From Diplosphaera chodatii (Eukaryota > Chlorophyta > Trebouxiophyceae > Prasiolales > Stichococcaceae), in contig JAALGY010000001.1 in assembly GCA_032358165.1 (NCBI GenBank), positions 310,001 to 374,000 on the forward strand: 64,000 nt of DNA, in the 5' to 3' direction. Positions within the stretch are counted from its first letter, which is position 1. Every line of letters begins with the position of its first letter. Positions 36,063 to 47,613 of the stretch are shown piece by piece. The position numbers were made by a program, and so were the translations under genes. The notes under the pieces were generated by a model. The model was not told the origin of the DNA, did not search any database, and saw nothing but the letters and a program-made list of their open reading frames with translations.

Positions 36063-38039
36063 GGTGAGGCGCCTGGGAGCCGCCCACTACGATGCTGTAC
36101 ACTGCGATGATTGTTCGGATCGGATTGACAAATTGTAAGCGCGTGAGCGGATGGAACCGTGTTGGTCCTGGATGCCAGTCGAGGTCCTTTTTGTCATCAC
36201 CCCACGAATTGGTGTGAAAGAAATCGAAGACCGGACTGTGATTTTTTTTTCACGAGCACCCCTGCTGACGCTCAACTGCCTGACGCTAGCATCGAGAAGC
36301 ATGTTGACAGACGCGGGCAGCTGAGCGCAGGACTGCAACCGACGTGCACGCGAGTCGGAAAGTCGTGCCGACGCACGGTTACGTGATTCGCGTTCGTTTC
36401 TTAGGTTGTAAGGCCGCGAGCGGGCGACTTGCTCGTTACATTCCGGTCTTAAAGACTCACTGGGCCAAAGTACGGGCGCCACCTTCTTATGTGTTTTCCC
36501 CCTTGCACCAGGGCCGCCCTCTGCATACGTAGATCTGTCTGCTGCTGTGCTCCCGCCGCTGGCAGGGAACGTGTGCCGCGCCTGTGTATGTGTGCATGTG
36601 GCACGCAGGAGGTGTGCAGTCGCGGGCAGCAATGGCCACGTGCTGAGTTGCCAGCACCACCTAGCAGGAGTCCTCCCAGCACAGCAAGCAGCCTCCTCAC
36701 AGGATCAATGCGATGACAGTACCTTGTCCGGCATGCGCAGGACTGGGAACACCATGCATGGTAGCCCACAGGCCCCACGCTGCCGCCGGCAGATAGAGCT
36801 CCTATCGAGAGCACTCAAGCTTGCTGCACGGCCATGCTTGCAGTGGTCCCTACACGGAGACCAGGAGCAGTGGCAGCGCAAATAGTGCCTGAACTGCATG
36901 GTGAGTCATAGCAGCACCTTTCTGCTCAGGTCGCAACAGTGATGGTAGCGTCAGCAGTGAGTGGACTGCCATGTGTGCTGCCCTGTGCTGGTGATCCGGA
37001 TGTCCGGCATGCTACGGCGGCACTAGCTGTTGCTGCCACAACCACCAACCACGCATGCACAGGCCAACAGATCTGATATGGGGACACACCAAAGCATCCT
37101 GCAGCATGATGGCGGGAACCTTGACGATCTCTTGCAGACAATGCATTTTAGTCATGTTGACATGTGAAGCCGGGTGCATCACTGCATTACTAACAACTGT
37201 TGCATCATTCGGGAAGATGCCAGGCTCCACCCGCCCCCTGTTAGTAATGTTGCAAGGTCATGCTGGTTCAATGCCAGCTGGGAATACACTTCGTTCGCCG
37301 TGTACCACATAAAGCGGCTGCCTAAATCATGCAGCCCAACTGCCGGCAGCTGCCGCAGCAGTAAGCAGGGTCCTCGCAGGTGTCATGGCCATGCGATGCA
37401 GCCGCCGCTATGTTGCTGACATCCAGGAGGCAGCATCGCGCATCAGTGATGAACGATACCGTCATCAGTCTGTCATCTATCTCATCTACCTGAAGGATGT
37501 CCACGGCTACTGTCGAAGAGCTGCATCAGGGTAGCTGCTATTAAGTAATAAGGTGAGAGCAGCGGCATGTTGCCCATTACAATGTTCATCTCTGAAGACT
37601 GTAGACTGCAAATCATCACGGCCTAGCACTCAAGTCCTGCAAGCTCGCTCAAATGACGTTCAGAACTCTGCTGGACGTCCTGTTATGTGTCTGTACACGA
37701 ATGAAACCACGAGAAAGCAGAGGGATGCTGGCGCAAGGTTCGGGCCTAGCTAGTCTTGTCACCAGTGCACCCCGCCAGAAACAGGTCCACCGCTGACGCA
37801 GCGCCATTAGCGGGTGACAGGCCCCAGCGGGCACTGCTGCCCAGCCCACCGATCCCACTAGTCATGTGCCCACTGATTGCCAGATGTCGGATCGGCCCAG
37901 ACCTCAGCACCCACGGCATCAGCGGAGCTCCCAGCGGGCCTGCTCATCTGCTGCCGTTGGGTATGCTGCCATTGCTGTCTGCTGGAGCAAAGCGTGCGCT
38001 GGGGCAGCGGCAGCTGTGGATGCGCTGCTAAAGGACCGC
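36063..38039. other. Intergenic between DEAC2 3' end and GH114 start
   Basis: About 2 kb with no recognised gene. A T10-like run near 36242 and generally AT-richer sequence next to 36063 mark the GH114 promoter side. No RNA gene seen. Confidence 0.55.
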
Positions 38040-41000
38040 TCAAGCCCACTTGATTGCCCCGGCGGCGTTGCCCAGCGTGAGCGTCTTGCTGGAGCCCGCC
38101 GACGGCAGCGTGACCTGATAGAGGCGTGGCTCTGTACCCAGCACCTGCAGGGGACCACCGAGCAAGTCTTAGAAGCAGATCTGGGCGAGCCCAGGGGCCT
38201 CCAGCTCACAGCGAGCACACCATCATTCAGGCACCAGGCGCATCGGCGTCCTGGGCTGTGCTGCAGCAAGGCGGAGAGCAGGAGCTGGCTACCGGAGCAG
38301 CGTCCGCAGCAGGGCGCAGTGGAAACAGCAGCAATTATGCAAGACACACCCTGCAGCAGAGGTTGGCAGCATGTGCAGGATGCGAAAGTTGATATGAGAC
38401 ACACAGGCAGCTCACCCGGGGGTTGGGGTCTGCGCCGGTGACGGCAGTCGATGCGATCATGAGGCCCGCGGCGCAGTTGCCGACCGGGGAGCTGATAGTC
38501 AGCGATGACGCATTCTTCGACACGTCGTCGAAGGTGATGGAGTACTGGGGTGCACACGCGTCGCGGGCAATGCGCTTCTGCAGCGGCATTACACAGATGC
38601 AAGGTAAGTGTACTGCCACACATGTGGGCACTGCCTCTCCGGCCTTTCAGAGTGCAGGACCTGCAGCACCGCTCCAGCTGAGGGTCAGCCCAGCAAGCCC
38701 ACTGCAACACAGCAGGCAGCCGCAGACGTGTTTGCAGCACGGCTGCAGCGCAGCTGCAGCGCGGCTGCTCTGCAGCAGAGGGTTTGTACAGAGCAGGACG
38801 CATACGAGTAATCTGCGGCTGGCTTCAGGTGGGTGAAGGCGGCACCGTGGAGAAGGCCAGCTGGTCGTCCAGCTTCAGCGACTGCAGCGGCCAGGTGACC
38901 TTGGACGAGTAGCCCGCGATGATCTTGGTGATCCACTGCTTCAGGAGGCTGGAGCCCGATCCGGCGTCGGTGCGGGTGTTGGCCTGCGGGAAACAATCAA
39001 CATGATGAACTCACTTGATGTCGAGCTGACACCGAAGCAGAATTGGTTGTACCTCATCAAGCCTGCCGTCCGGGTGCAGCAGGTGCACAACCACCGGGCA
39101 CCTGGTGGAACATGTGGCCGTCGGGGCGCAGCGCCAGCATGAGCCGCATCACCCGCGCCTGCTCCCGGTTCAGGATGTCGGCCCAGGTGGACGGCGCCGT
39201 GAACGGCTTGCCCGCCTCGCAGCCGTCTGCAGACGCACCAGTGACCGAAATGTGAGCACAAGCCTGTTGTAGCAGCAGCAGGGCAATGGGCACGGCTTTG
39301 CAGCGGGTCGGCGGCGTGTGTGGTCATTGCCAGCCGAATACTGTTTGATATGGGCGGTTGTGGAGTGCAGGCGGCAGCTCACTGGCGGGGCAGCTGGGGT
39401 TGGAGGTGGTGTTGCAGCAGTAGAACCAGTTGTACAGCTGCGCCTCCACCTTCTCGGTGGACACGTCGTAGTACACCTCGGTCGGGGAGCGCGGGATGAT
39501 CATGTAGCCTGCACATCTGAGATTTCTCAGCTCTGAGCAGCATAGTGAGTTGCACAGCAGCACGAGCACATCGGCACTGGAGATCTGCCTCAGCCATAAA
39601 ACGAGGGGCCAGATGATGAGACGGAAGCGTCGCCGCACCGTCAACAGTCTGGTTGTTGGCCACGGACAGGACCTGCGCCTGCCACGGGTTGGCCTGGTTG
39701 CGCAGGTGGGGCCACGAGGTGTCGCCCACGCTTGCGGTGATCCCCGCATCCATCAGCGCCTACAGCAGGAAAGAGGAAGCAGGAGTCGGAGTCAGCGAGC
39801 AGTGTGATGAAGCGGAGGCCAGCAAGGCCCTGAAGCAGCGTGAAGGCTCGAGCTCTGGTGCAGCTGCAGGTGCCGTGCTGCAGTCCATCGCATACACTGC
39901 ATGGGAATCAACCCTCCGTGGCTGACACACAGCTGGACAGACCGATGTGAGGCTGTCGAAAAAGGACTACTGGGTGAGGCGGCACGACGCCCTGGAGCCG
40001 GGCCCGGGCCGCACCTTCAGGGCGTCCACGTTGCGGAGGCCCGAGATGGCGGGGGTGACCATGGCGGTCTGGGAGAAGCGGTTGAACTTGCCGTTGGTGG
40101 TGTTCCAGGAGGCTGCGGCGGCCTGCGCAGCAGGAGCGTCCTCTCATGGCTTTTTGAAACTGTTATACTATCATATACTGTCATATTACATGGCACTGCT
40201 GCATGCTCAAGCGGGGCTGGGTGTGGCGCCCCGGATATGATGCTCGCCGCGGCGGCAGCAGCACGCTCAAACGGGTCCGCCCTGGAACCCAGCTCCTGGC
40301 GGGGTGTGATCAAGGATGGAGGTGCCTGCAGTGCGGGACAGTGGCAGTGGGCAGCGCAGCCCGCGGGCCGGGGACCCACCTGGTTGAGGCGGATCTGCAG
40401 CAGCGCGTCCTGGTAGGTGACGTTGTTCAGGTTCTCGTGCGAGAAGGTGTGGTGGCCCAGGAAGAACTGCAGGCCGCTGGCCCCGTACGCGATCTCGTTG
40501 AACAGCGGGTCGCCCGTCTTCCAGGAGGAGGCGTTCCAGAAGGAGATGTTGGGGTTGGGGTCCATCAGGGACGTGCCGGAGCCTGCGGGGGTTAAGCATA
40601 GAAGATATGGGTTGTCATGCTGCACATGTGGCGCAGCGGTGCTGGTGCGCAGGGCCTCGTGCTGCCCCGCTGCCTGGGGCATCCGTCTGCAGTGCACATC
40701 AGCCGGCTGATGGTGCCTGCCGAAGCTCATGCGAACCTGGCGGCTTCTGGAAGGTCTGCAGCGTGTCGGCGGGCTCGTCGTCTGCGAAGACATTGTAGTA
40801 GGCCTCCTCCTGCGCCTGCGCGATGTAGCCGCCGTTGTTGTACACGATCTCGATCTGCAGGGGGAGCAGGCAAAGTCGTCAGTTCTGCTGGGGACTGAGA
40901 GACCCTGAACATGCTTCAAAGCAGACATGCTATGCTCAAAGCAGATATGAGGTATTGGTTCTCGTTGCTGGACGAGGGACCAGCCACAGAGGAGCACATC

Positions 41001-43248
41001 TTCTGATAGTGGAGAAGTACAAGCACAGCCACAGCTGGTACTGCTGCAAATTGCGCACAGAGGAGGTGCAACCTGGCACAGCACAGCGCCAGGAAGCAGG
41101 TGTGAGAACAGCAAGCAAGGAGCTGGCACCCACCCTGAAGCTGGAGCCGGCGGGCAGCGAGGGCACGTTGGCGGCGTAGGTGGCCAGGTTCTTGGAGTCA
41201 GTGGGCGTCATGCGGTAGCTGGCGGTAGTGTTGAATGGCTCCTCAGTCTCCAGGAACAGGTCGTCGATCTGCAGCGGTCATAGTGCAGCTGTCGTAAGCG
41301 GGTGCAACCTTGGCGCAGCGCACATGGTCATGCCGCCGTCCTGCAGGTCATCCCTCATGCCATCATGACACTGCACTCGTGAAACAACAGCGTGATGAGG
41401 TGCATCTGCAGCAGGATACCTGGACGGAGAACAGGGCATCACGGGCGCCGGGCAGGATGCCGTGCATGCCCCACGCGTAGTAGAAGTGCGCGGTCAGGAT
41501 GCAGTCGGAGGCGAAGGCGGCGCAGGGGTAGATCGCCGTGAACTGCTCGCGCCCCGTGTCGAACCTGGTGGTCACGGCGGTGTAGCCCGTGGCGTATGCC
41601 GCCGGCGTCACCGTGTTCATCACACCCTGTGGCAGTGGAGGGGGTGACACGTCAATGCCCCTGGGTACGCTCTGCAAGCAGCTCACTGACTACAGCATGG
41701 AAGCAGCAGAGGGTCTCAGGATGCGAGGGCAGCGGCAGCGGCAGCGTCTCACCGTGGAGCGCGAGGTGTTGGTGATCTTGACGGGGGCGGTGTACAGGCC
41801 GGTCAGGTCCATGGGGGCGCCGATCTTCACGCCGGAGGTTGTCACTGGCGCGCCGGCGGCCACCTTGGCGGTGACGACTGGCGGGTAGGGGTTGTTCGCA
41901 TCAACGTAGTCCACCTGGTGTCACACGATGGGAAAACCTTGAAGCACTGTCCACTGTCAGAGGGAGTTTGCCACTGTGCCTGCTGCACAGCCCAGCATGC
42001 TCGCATCTGATGCCTCGCCTTGCCAGCACACGGAGCTGCCTGCACACTAGCATTCGAGCCTCAGCTTACCCCAAGGCCGGGCGGGCCGCCAGGGATGTCT
42101 GCGCCGAAGGTTGGCACATATGGGTTTTCGGTCGCCAGCCGCACATTGAACTTCACCTGGTAGTCGTAGATAGAATAGATCTGCGTGGAGCACAAAGTGT
42201 TGTCAGTTACAGAGCTGTATGATGAGGCAGCAGCATGCTCCTTGCAAAGGCAGGCATGTGCATGTGAGGAAACATCATGCACATGCGGCTCAAGTTTTGG
42301 CAGCCAGTGCCGTTACCTGGTTGGCGCTCAGCACGCCGCCGAAGATGTTGATGACGTTGGCGGGAATAGCGACGACGAAGCCATACTTGCCGTTGCCATT
42401 GGCGTCCGTGAGGAACTGCGCACAGAGATGGCAACAATTGCCATTTGTGTGACACCTTCATACAGACTTTTGGCTGCCTTGGCCGTGCGTGCATTGGCAC
42501 CTAGTGCTGCAGCGTGGTGTTCGGGGGTGATGCTGGAGCGCTGACATGTTGTGGGCAGAAGGGCTTGCCAGCTTGCTGGCAGGAGCATGCTGACATGGCA
42601 GAAATGGCTGTAGCTACTCTAAACTGCCAGTTGGACAGCCGGCCGTCGTCTCGCACCGAGGTCATGTTGATGGCTGTGCTGCCACCCTCGATATCTGTAG
42701 ACTGCACCGGGTACTTGTCCCACGGTGCTCCATACGCCTGCAGCACCGTCTCAATATGGTCTGTCTCCAGCGACCTGCAGGCAGCACACGAACAACAGGT
42801 TATGACGCGTGCAACACGCTTGTAACATATTTCAGCTCCCCTAGCGCTTGATATGCGTCATATCCAGTGCGCAACATCAGGTGCAGTTTGCATGCCAGAG
42901 CCCATGCTGCAGCAACAACACAACGCCTCGCTGTGGTCATCGCTATGCATCGCGACGGCATCTCGTAGGCATGGAGGGCATAACATATGGGGTTAGAGAG
43001 GCCGCCTGATATGCACAGCAGTGAGTCGCTGGAGCGCGCAGGCACACGCTGATGCACTGCTGATTGCTGACACCCTGCCCCCAGGTTAGAGGGCAGGTTT
43101 CTCGCCACCGTGCAGGGCCTGCATCTCACCCTGGGATGGTGAGCAGAAGCGTCTTCAGCGCCACGGTCTTCGGCGCGGCCTGCGCGGGCGCGGCTGCCAG
43201 CAGCACGCAGCAGGTTGCGGCCAGGGCGAGGGCAGTTCTGCCTGCCAT
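38040..43248 (-). CDS. DEAC2: secreted Agd3-like CE18 polysaccharide deacetylase, 718 aa
   Basis: Second deacetylase of the locus. Exons: 43248-43130, 42774-42657, 42415-42317, 42180-42070, 41914-41753, 41626-41420, 41268-41134, 40854-40737, 40582-40380, 40122-40015, 39759-39639, 39508-39383, 39226-39102, 38983-38846, 38577-38416 and 38144-38040; 2157 nt in frame. Signal peptide: MAGRTALALAATCCVLLAAA, cleavage near AQAAPKT. Metal motifs: IDDLFL (D274, D275) and GHHTFSHENL (H401, H405). It also has YCCNTTSNPSC, ADILNREQARVMR and a C-terminal domain ending AIKWA. It is much closer to DEAC3 than to DEAC1 and shares the extra intron inside the exon-12 equivalent. The exon 9 equivalent is one codon longer than in the other two. 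It is divergent from CRP1, 402 bp apart. Deacetylase family is sure; polymer is inferred. Confidence 0.9.
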
Positions 43249-43650
43249 CGTCCGGTGGTAGGTGCAACACTGCAGGAATGCTCGGGGCTCGGCTGCAGCG
43301 GGGTGGCTTGATGAAGCGGGGGAGAATACCGAGTCGAGCAGAGCAAGCTATGAGCCTTCGATTCAGCCTGCGGCGAGAAAACCTATCTTCGGTGGAAGTG
43401 AGTTGCCGTCCGAGGGTTGGACAAGATGTGGGGAGTACGAGTACTGCCAATCTTCGTCCCGTTCAGACACGGGCCCCCGTGCAAGCCGCCCCACACCATC
43501 ACATCCACACAGAACGCCACTCCTCAGCCCACTCTGCGCCTATCTCAGCCTCATCCATTTTGACTGCAAGCCCGTCAGAGCTGCCCCGACAGACACCGCG
43601 GCGCCGACCTACAGATAGGCATCAGGTGCAGCGCCTGTACAGTCGCCCTC
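43249..43650. promoter_or_regulatory. Shared divergent promoter region DEAC2 / CRP1
   Basis: 402 bp between the start codons of two divergent secreted-protein genes. No TATA box is seen. CAGGTGCAGC shortly before the CRP1 ATG also precedes the CRP2 ATG, indicating common descent of the leader. Confidence 0.65.
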
Positions 43651-44905
43651 ATGGCCGTGCGCAGCCAGACTATCTGCCTGCTGGCGCTTGCGGTGTTGCT
43701 GGTGGGGGCAGCTGGCGTCCGGGGCCACGCCTCCACCAAGCTGCGCGGCATTTTGGGGTCGGACGCACCCGGGTCGGGCCAAGCGGGGTGCGAGAGCCGA
43801 ACTTCCTTGCTGCTCCCACTGCCGCCTGGCACTTCTGGCGCGTTCTACCTGTGTGGGTGATTCACTGCAGCCGTTGCCAATGGTACTTGCAGTTATAGGC
43901 GGTGCACCCACGCGGTCGTGTCCCTCCTGCAGGGCCATCGGGCTGGGCCACTCAACCGGCGCCGAGGGCGATGTGTTGATAGGCCTCACCTGCCCCGCCG
44001 GTCAGACGCTGAAGATCGGCACCCTGGACGCCGCGCAGAACCCGTCGTGCGTTAAGTGCGGCGGCCAGCTCCAGTTCGCCTGCAGTGAGTCCCTGCACCA
44101 CCTGCCTTGGCCGCCTACCTACCCCACTCGCCTGCTGAGAGCCTACCAGCTGTGCTGTATCGACGCATGGACTGACAAGCCCGGATGACCACGTCCAGCT
44201 GTGTGCAGCAGCGCAAGCCCCTAGCATGCAGAACTTCATATGGAGGCCTTGCCTCATATGGCACCACTCCATCCGTGTGTCTGCCACCAGCCTCAGGCTG
44301 CGCGCAGCAGGAAGTTTTCAGGTTGCAGAGAGTCTGACGCCAAGCGTTTGCTGCCTGCAGACGGCTCCACATGCAAGCCGGGCCTGGTAGTCCTGGACAG
44401 CCCAGCCGCCGTGCAGCCAATCTGCATCCCAAGCCGTGCGCCTTGCCTTGATCCCTCTGCCCTGGATCCTGTTGCCCACGCTTCCCTCTTGCCCAGCGCT
44501 GAGCTCAGGCCGTGCTGGCTGCACATGTATAGTGTGCTCTGCCGGCTGCCTGCCAGCATCATGCTGCCCTGCTGCGCTGCTGTGCGAGCACCTGTGTGGG
44601 GGAGCGCCTCCTGCACATGGCCTTGCTCCGCAGGCATGGTCTGCAACCCTCTCTGTCTTGCACGAACCCCGTTGATCATGCCCCCAACGGTGTGATGTTT
44701 CTACTGCGCAGCCAGCTTCAAGCCGCGCAAGATCACGAAGACCGCCAGCGGCAGGAGCTTCACCAAGGGCGCCGCCGCGACAGCAACGTTCTCGGCGACC
44801 AAGGCGCAGGACTGCGGCATGCACGGCCTGCCCTGCTGCGCCGCCGGCCCCAGCTGCGACCTGGGCCTGACCTGCAGCACCAACACCTGCATCGTGTCCC
44901 AGTGA
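43651..44905 (+). CDS. CRP1: small secreted Cys-rich protein, 185 aa
   Basis: No known family recognised. Exons: 43651-43787, 43933-44084, 44361-44435 and 44712-44905; 558 nt in frame. Signal peptide MAVRSQTICLLALAVLLVGA, cleavage near GVRGHA. Mature blocks: TCPAGQTLKIGTLDAAQNPS, CVKCGGQLQFAC, NGSTCKPGL, SFKPRKITKTASG (basic), then CGMHGLPCCAAGPSC-x5-C-x4-C. The C-terminal module C-x6-CC-x5-C-x5-C-x4-C looks like a compact disulfide-rich fold; I do not assign a named one. All four exon phases match CRP0 and CRP2. It starts 402 bp from DEAC2 on the opposite strand, so co-expression is likely. Possible roles are polymer binding or a structural wall protein; both are inference. Confidence 0.87.
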
Positions 44906-47613
44906 GCAGGCAGCCGTGCCGGGTCGCGGCTGCTGGGCGGAGCTGTTGCGCATCCTGTGCACCAGGCCCCAGCTGCGGCGTACATGTGCCAGGGCGGAAC
45001 CACGGTGTCGTGCCACGTGCTCGTGGCTGGCAGACCTAGCAGCATTTGGCAACCTTCATCTTGGAACAGACACCGTCATTTTAGAGACAACATGATAGTT
45101 ATGAGCCACATGGCGCACTTCCGCCCTTTGTTCAGATTGAAGACACCATTGTGAAAGTTTGCAAGTTGATCTTGCTGCTTGGTTTCGGTTACACTCGAGC
45201 ATGACACCGCATGACATGTCTGGTGGCGACAATGTGGAAGTCTCAGCATTTTGCTGCATGGCAGCTTTGCCGCCGCACATGCTCTGCACACAAGGCTCCC
45301 TGCCTGCTGCAGACACCGCAGCACGCTCGACCTATATGAGCTCAGAGGTTCAGCAGCACGACCGCCGTTCCTGCAATTGTGTGAGAGTGTTGTCTGCCGA
45401 TGACCTGTGGCGCCAGGCCTCTGATGGGCACCGTGTGACAGCGCAGCATCGGGCGCGGTTCTTGTGCGTTGACAGCACGCCAGCTGTCCTCATCTGCTGC
45501 ATCGACAGGGTACGATCGCAGCAGATGAGCGAGGCGGGAGTCTGCAGGAGCTCTGTTTCTGGCAGTAACCTCGACATGAGTCGTCCCCTTACAGATCTGG
45601 ACCAGGTGCAACCGGGCACATGCACTTCAAACAGTGGATCACTCGCAGCAAAAGATGCGAAGGTAGCATGTAGTCGCATTAGAAACATCTGCTGATGGTT
45701 TACAGCAAGCACGGCTGTGCTGGCAACCTCGCTACTGGTCCTTCCCCTTGCACAGGAACCCAGGTGCAGCTGCGTTTACCACACCCACAAGTCCTTAGCT
45801 CGAACAACAAGGGTTTAAGCATGCTGAAACGGCGCCCTGACACGAACAGCAGAGGATTTGCGTTCACATATGGGTCTGGACCCATGTGGCATGCAACCAG
45901 TGCGTTGACACCTTGCTGCTGAGCAGCACCGACCCTACATACACACATGATCTGAGCACATAATAACCACCACCAGGGCGTGAGCGCAACGCTGGTGATC
46001 TGCGGCGCATCAGCCATTGCAGCGCCGGTGGCTGCTGCAAGTGGGAATGATGAATAGCCAGTGTCACGCAAAAGGCACGGCGTCGCACAGTGTGTGCAGC
46101 ATACATGGCAGCAGGACCATGCTGACCATCTTGAAGTCAGATACCTTGAAAACGGCATTCTCAACTGGGTCCTTGGATGCCATATGTGTGGCTGGCAACA
46201 AAATGGTCAGCGGAGACCAGTTTGTCATCTCAGCTGCAGACGAAGCTGCAGGGCACACAGCTCACCCTGCACGCGACAGCCGACATCAATCGTGTTTGAA
46301 GTGCCGCTGCACAGGAAGCAGCGGCATGCATTCCTGCACGCCGCGACCGGTGCAGCACATGCCAGCAGCATAGCACCCACTCTCAGGCGCCTGGCAGCGC
46401 TCAGCCAGCGGGGTGGCCGCTGACATCTGGGATGCGCACTGCTGCCGCCGCAGTGGCAGAGGCGCCGTCAGGAGATAGTTGCTGCTCCAGCTCGACAGCA
46501 CACACACTGGGTGCCTGAAGCCCTCTCAACTTGGTCCGCCTCCTCGTCTGGGAGTTGAGTCCGCAGCAGTGTGTCGATGGCTTGCCTTGAATGGTAAGTA
46601 AACTCATCAAACAAGTGTTGCCCATCAGCACGACCTCTTACGCCAGCATGCTTTGTATATGATGTCAACTGCCTGCCTTGTGATGTGCAGTGGGGCGTTG
46701 ACGCCAGGCAGCAGGAGCCGCAAGTGGACAGCGGACTCTCAGCCATGCCCGTGCAAGCGGAAGATGCTGCCAGAGGCGCGGTGCCGGCTGCGGCGCCGGC
46801 AGATGGCCGAAGACAACCACAGCCGCGGCGGCGGCCCCGCACGCTGTGGGCAGGGTCCACAGCCGTCAGTTCCAGCAACCGTCAGTTGCTGATGCGGAAA
46901 CACGCCATGCCCAGCTGGACTCCACCCACAGCGGCTGCCGTTGGTGGCGGCAATGCAGGCCGCATTGCTCAGCAGGGCATCAGCCAACGCTGTGGCGTCG
47001 TCTCTGCAAGTGAGGTGGCGTTCGCAGAGTGCTGCGACTGGTCCGGAGAGGGTGATGGTTTGATTTGGAGTGGGATCACGTGGCTGCAAGCATGTCTCAC
47101 AGCATGCCAAGCATGTGTAAGCCTGGCCAAACCCGCAGCTCGTCTCTGGCCCTTGAGCAACTGATGGGCTGCAACTTCCGCAAGAATGCTCGTCATGTTT
47201 TCACGCAGTTCACGGTGCACGCTCAAAAGATGACTTCAAATCCTTCATGGCCTTCTCTACACACTTTGGCTCAATGCCGAGCACAAACCTGAAACCACGA
47301 CAGCAAAATGGTGCTGCTCAAGCCTTTTAAGCTGGAGCCCTAGCTAGTCTTCCTTCATCTATCAGAGTCCCAATTCTATCTTCAGCGTCAGTTACAGGAC
47401 CCCAAAAATTCAGCTGCAATCAACCAGAACTGCTGTTCTGGTTTCATCTATGCTGTCAGTGCTCACACAGGCGCTGATAGATGGCTCGGGGCCTGCTGCC
47501 ATGGACTTTGACATGCTGTAGAGTCTGCCGATTTCATGTCCTTCATATGCTTCATGTTGCTGTTGCAGCGGTAGCCAGTGCGACGTCTGCAGCAGCTGCG
47601 GCAGAGGTTGCGC
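44906..47613. other. Intergenic 2.7 kb with possible gene relics
   Basis: No complete gene. Two stretches look weakly coding: 45977-46051 (+), described separately, and 46675-46900 (+), where an Ala/Gln/Arg-rich frame begins right after a GCAG acceptor. A minus-strand frame at 46468-46610 (AIDTLLRTQLPDEEADQV) is also coding-like. They do not join into one model. Confidence 0.4.
45977..46051 (+). pseudogene. Possible relic exon resembling the UPF0324 (YeiH) membrane family
   Basis: After a CACCAG acceptor the frame reads GVSATLVICGASAIAAPVAA and then stops. The ICGASAIAA string is characteristic of UPF0324/YeiH transporters. No flanking exons of that family were found, so this is a relic or a chance match. 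Confidence 0.25.
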
